A stretch of 64,000 nucleotides of DNA from JANQIO01 sp043513815 (GTDB lineage: Bacteria > Pseudomonadota > Gammaproteobacteria > Pseudomonadales > Halieaceae), in the NCBI GenBank assembly GCA_043513815.1, contig CP121313.1, positions 186,001 to 250,000 on the forward strand, in the 5' to 3' direction. Each line of letters opens with the position of its first letter. Positions within the stretch are counted from its first letter, which is position 1. A program made the position numbers and the translations under genes. The notes below the pieces were generated by a model. The model worked only from the letters and a program-made list of their open reading frames with translations, was not told the origin of the DNA and did not search any database. This document shows positions 61,872-64,000 of this stretch, in pieces.

Positions 61872-62666
61872 ATGCAGCAGTACCACGACCTTCTTCGGCA
61901 TATTCTCGACAACGGTGTCGACAAATCGGATCGCACCGGCACCGGCACCCGCAGCATCTTCGGCTACCAGATGCGTTTTGATCTCGCCGAGGGCTTCCCC
62001 TGCGTCACCACCAAGAAGCTGCACCTGCGTTCGATTATCCACGAGCTGCTCTGGTTCCTGTCCGGCGACACGAACATCAAGTACCTCAAAGACAACGGCG
62101 TCAGCATTTGGGACGACTGGGCTGACGACAATGGCGACCTGGGGCCAGTCTACGGTCACCAGTGGCGCTCCTGGCCGACGCCGGAGGGAGGCACCATCGA
62201 CCAGATCAGCAAGCTGGTGGAGCACATCCGCAGCAACCCGGACTCCCGGCGCCTGATCGTCAGTGCCTGGAACGTGGCGGAAGTCGACAATATGGCGCTG
62301 CCGCCCTGCCACAGCCTGTTCCAGTTCTACGTTGCCGAGGGCCGGCTGTCCTGCCAGCTGTACCAGCGCAGCGCCGACGTGTTCCTGGGGGTGCCCTTCA
62401 ATATTGCCTCTTACGCGCTGCTGACGTTGATGATGGCGCAGGTGTGTGGGCTCAGGCCGGGAGAATTTGTGCACACGTTTGGTGATGCCCACCTCTACAG
62501 CAACCACTTCCAGCAGGCCGACCTGCAGTTGAGCCGCACGCCGGGGCCGTTGCCGACCATGGGGCTGAACCCGGCGATCGATGATATTTTTGGCTTCAGC
62601 TACGACGATTTCACCCTGGAAGGCTACGAGCCCCAGCCGCATATCGCCGCGCCGGTGGCGGTATGA
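61872..62666 (+). CDS. thyA: Thymidylate synthase
   Basis: Makes dTMP from dUMP with methylenetetrahydrofolate, 264 residues, the E. coli length. Active-site cysteine in ALPPCHSLFQFYV; also DRTGTGTRSIFGYQMRFDL, LIVSAWNVAEVDNM and the dUMP-binding QLYQRSADVFLGVPFNIASYA. It overlaps folA by four bases (ATGA), so the two enzymes that use and regenerate folate are coupled. Confidence 0.98.
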   Translation: MQQYHDLLRHILDNGVDKSDRTGTGTRSIFGYQMRFDLAEGFPCVTTKKLHLRSIIHELLWFLSGDTNIKYLKDNGVSIWDDWADDNGDLGPVYGHQWRSWPTPEGGTIDQISKLVEHIRSNPDSRRLIVSAWNVAEVDNMALPPCHSLFQFYVAEGRLSCQLYQRSADVFLGVPFNIASYALLTLMMAQVCGLRPGEFVHTFGDAHLYSNHFQQADLQLSRTPGPLPTMGLNPAIDDIFGFSYDDFTLEGYEPQPHIAAPVAV

Positions 62667-63172
62667 CCCTGGCCCTGATTGCCGCGGTCTCCGACAACGG
62701 CGTGATCGGCCGCGACAACAAGTTGCCCTGGTACATCCCCGGCGACTTGCGTTATTTCAAGCAAGTGACCCTGGGCAAGCCGGTGGTCATGGGGCGCAAG
62801 ACCTGGGAATCCATGAACCGCGCCCTGCCCGGGCGCACCAACATCGTGATTACACGCCAGCCCGACTACCTGGCCGAGGGTGCCCGCGTCGTGCCAGACC
62901 TGGCTGGCGGCATTGAGCTTGCTGAGAGCGTCGCGCTGATCGACGGTGTCGACGAGATCATGATCATCGGTGGCGCCGAGATCTACCGGCTGGCGCTGCC
63001 CCTGGCAGATCGGCTTTACCTGACAGAAGTGCATGCCGAGGTGGAGGGCGACACTTTTTTTCCGGACTGGGATCGGGCCGCATGGCGAGAAGCCTCTCGC
63101 GAGCGCCATGAGGCGCCGGGCACTGACAGCTATCGTTACAGTTTTGCCGTATATGAGCGGGCACCAAACTGA
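62663..63172 (+). CDS. folA: Dihydrofolate reductase
   Basis: NADPH-dependent reductase, 169 residues. LIAAVSDNGVIGRDNKLPWYIPGDLRYFKQVT contains the catalytic Asp; VVMGRKTWESMNRALPGRTNIVIT is the cofactor motif; IIGGAEIYRLALPLADRLYLTEV is typical. It follows thyA with a four-base overlap and ends the lgt-thyA-folA operon. Confidence 0.97.
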   Translation: MTLALIAAVSDNGVIGRDNKLPWYIPGDLRYFKQVTLGKPVVMGRKTWESMNRALPGRTNIVITRQPDYLAEGARVVPDLAGGIELAESVALIDGVDEIMIIGGAEIYRLALPLADRLYLTEVHAEVEGDTFFPDWDRAAWREASRERHEAPGTDSYRYSFAVYERAPN

Positions 63173-63429
63173 ATCATGGGCAGCATAGTGTTACCACCTG
63201 TGCGGTATCGTGGTGCACGTGTAACGAATCTACACACTGACATAGGTCAAGTTGGGCTTCCAAAAGTGTGAAAAAGGCCATTCTTTGCTTAATTTTCTCC
63301 AATGGTATTAAATTGCCCTCCCTTGTTTTACCGACCCCGCTTTTTCTTCTATAAGTAGTTAGTTGTTAGCGGGGTCGCCCTCAAGTGGCCAAGTCATAAT
63401 CTGTTGTTGGTTATAGGAAACGCTCATCC
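63173..63429. other. 257-base intergenic region with an inverted repeat, upstream of the DUF3450 gene
   Basis: No gene seen. GACCCCGCT (63333-63341) and AGCGGGGTC (63368-63376) form a perfect 9-bp inverted repeat around a 26-base loop that includes TATAAG (63351-63356), a possible -10 box. TGACATAGGTCA near 63238 is a smaller palindrome. The DUF3450 promoter must lie here; no clear folA terminator was found. Confidence 0.5.
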
Positions 63430-64000
63430 ATGAATAAGCATCGATTGAAAACACTAAAAATCGCTGCGATGGTGCTGCTGGGGTCCCTTCTGGGCACGGC
63501 ATCCGTTGCAAGCGCTGATGAGACGCTGCAAGCAATCCTCAAAGTCAGTGAGGATAAAACGGACGCAGCTCGGCAATCTCAGTTGAAGATTGACAAGCTC
63601 GCGGAGGAAACCCGTTCGCTGCTGGGCGATTACAGAACCGTCCTCAAGCAGATAGACGGCCTCAAGGTTTACAACGCGCGTCTGCAGAAGCAGATCGATA
63701 ACCAGGAGCGCCGCCTCGTCTCAATCGACCGGTCTATCAACGAAGTGACCGTGATTCAGCGTCAGATGACGCCGCTGGTCATTCGCATGATCGACGGTCT
63801 CGAGCAGTTCGTAGAGCTGGACGTGCCCTTCCACATTGATGAGCGTCGCCAGCGTATTGCTTTCCTGCGCAACAACCTCGACCGCTCCGATGTCACCGTG
63901 GCTGAGAAATTCCGCCAGGTGCTGGAAGCCTACAAGATTGAAAATGAGTACGGCCGCAAAATCGATGCCTATAAAGGAAGTGTAGAAATCGAGGGCGTTG
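63430..64000 (+). CDS. DUF3450 family periplasmic coiled-coil protein (partial)
   Basis: The first 190 residues are visible; the gene runs off the right edge. ATG 63430 has AGGAA about ten bases upstream. A signal peptide (about 1-28, LKIAAMVLLGSLLGTASVASA) is followed by long coiled coil (TRSLLGDYRTVLKQIDGLKVYNARLQKQID...) and LDVPFHIDERRQRIAFL, typical of DUF3450. Such genes usually start an ExbB/ExbB/ExbD/TonB operon that powers outer-membrane uptake in marine gammaproteobacteria; that continuation is expected but not seen. Confidence 0.9.
   Translation, partial: MNKHRLKTLKIAAMVLLGSLLGTASVASADETLQAILKVSEDKTDAARQSQLKIDKLAEETRSLLGDYRTVLKQIDGLKVYNARLQKQIDNQERRLVSIDRSINEVTVIQRQMTPLVIRMIDGLEQFVELDVPFHIDERRQRIAFLRNNLDRSDVTVAEKFRQVLEAYKIENEYGRKIDAYKGSVEIEGV

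Overview
The window is 64 kb of a GC-rich chromosome from a free-living gammaproteobacterium. It carries almost only housekeeping genes, tightly packed and often overlapping by 1 to 4 bases. Several blocks (mutM/coaD/rsmD/ftsYEX/rpoH/trmB; hemW/rdgB/metWX/yggT/proC/yggS/pilTU; ruvX/yqgE/tonB-like/gshB; metK/sahR/tkt/epd/pgk/fba; zapA/ssrS/fau; rppH/ptsP/lgt/thyA/folA) recall the gene order I know from Pseudomonas. A DUF3450 gene of the kind that heads ExbB/ExbD/TonB operons, a surface-signalling TonB receptor and the overall style suggest a marine lineage such as Halieaceae/Cellvibrionales. That placement is an inference; no 16S rRNA gene is present. I saw no tRNA, rRNA, CRISPR array, insertion sequence or prophage.

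Layout. 1-9.1 kb: start of coaBC, radC, rpmB-rpmG, a 530-base gap, mutM, coaD, rsmD, the ftsY-ftsE-ftsX operon, rpoH, a DUF423 gene and trmB. 9.1-14.9 kb (minus strand): hemW, rdgB, metW-metX, yggT, proC, yggS. 15-17.4 kb: pilT-pilU behind a long structured leader. 17.4-20.4 kb (minus): ruvX, yqgE, a TonB-like protein, gshB. 20.5-29.3 kb: an esterase, then a long minus-strand run sahR-metK-ahcY-metF-rsmE-thioesterase-nhaA-GNAT. 29.4-36.3 kb: tkt-epd-pgk-fba-marC-hydrolase. 36.3-47.1 kb (minus): an oligopeptide ABC importer (oppABCDF) followed by an ECF sigma factor, FecR and a TonB-dependent receptor. 47.1-49.9 kb: rpiA, ilvA, and a small membrane protein with a structured leader. 49.9-51.7 kb (minus): a TIGR02449 gene, zapA, 6S RNA, a 68-bp tandem repeat array and fau. 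51.8-57.8 kb: ygfB-ubiH-ubiI-gcvH-rlmI, a HAD phosphatase and rppH. 57.8-64 kb: ptsP, a TANGO2-family gene, lgt-thyA-folA, and the start of a DUF3450 gene.

How the parts work together. The sahR-metK-ahcY-metF group is a self-contained S-adenosylmethionine cycle module; its likely SAH-sensing repressor is the first gene and has a palindromic operator at its start. tkt-epd-pgk-fba links pentose phosphates, lower glycolysis and vitamin B6 precursor supply. The opp-sigma-fecR-receptor cluster could form one import and sensing route from outer membrane to cytoplasm.

Most notable: (1) a perfect CIRCE element laid over a good sigma-E-type promoter in front of rpoH; (2) 68-bp tandem repeats inserted between the 6S RNA gene and fau; (3) epd with no ATG/GTG/TTG start, apparently using CTG; (4) an oppC permease with a large fibronectin-III-like periplasmic insert; (5) several short-period tandem repeats (14, 14, 15 and 17 bp), one inside ftsY; (6) two candidate structured RNAs, before pilT and before a 53-residue membrane protein. 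Nothing in the window looks like a wholly new defence or biosynthetic system.
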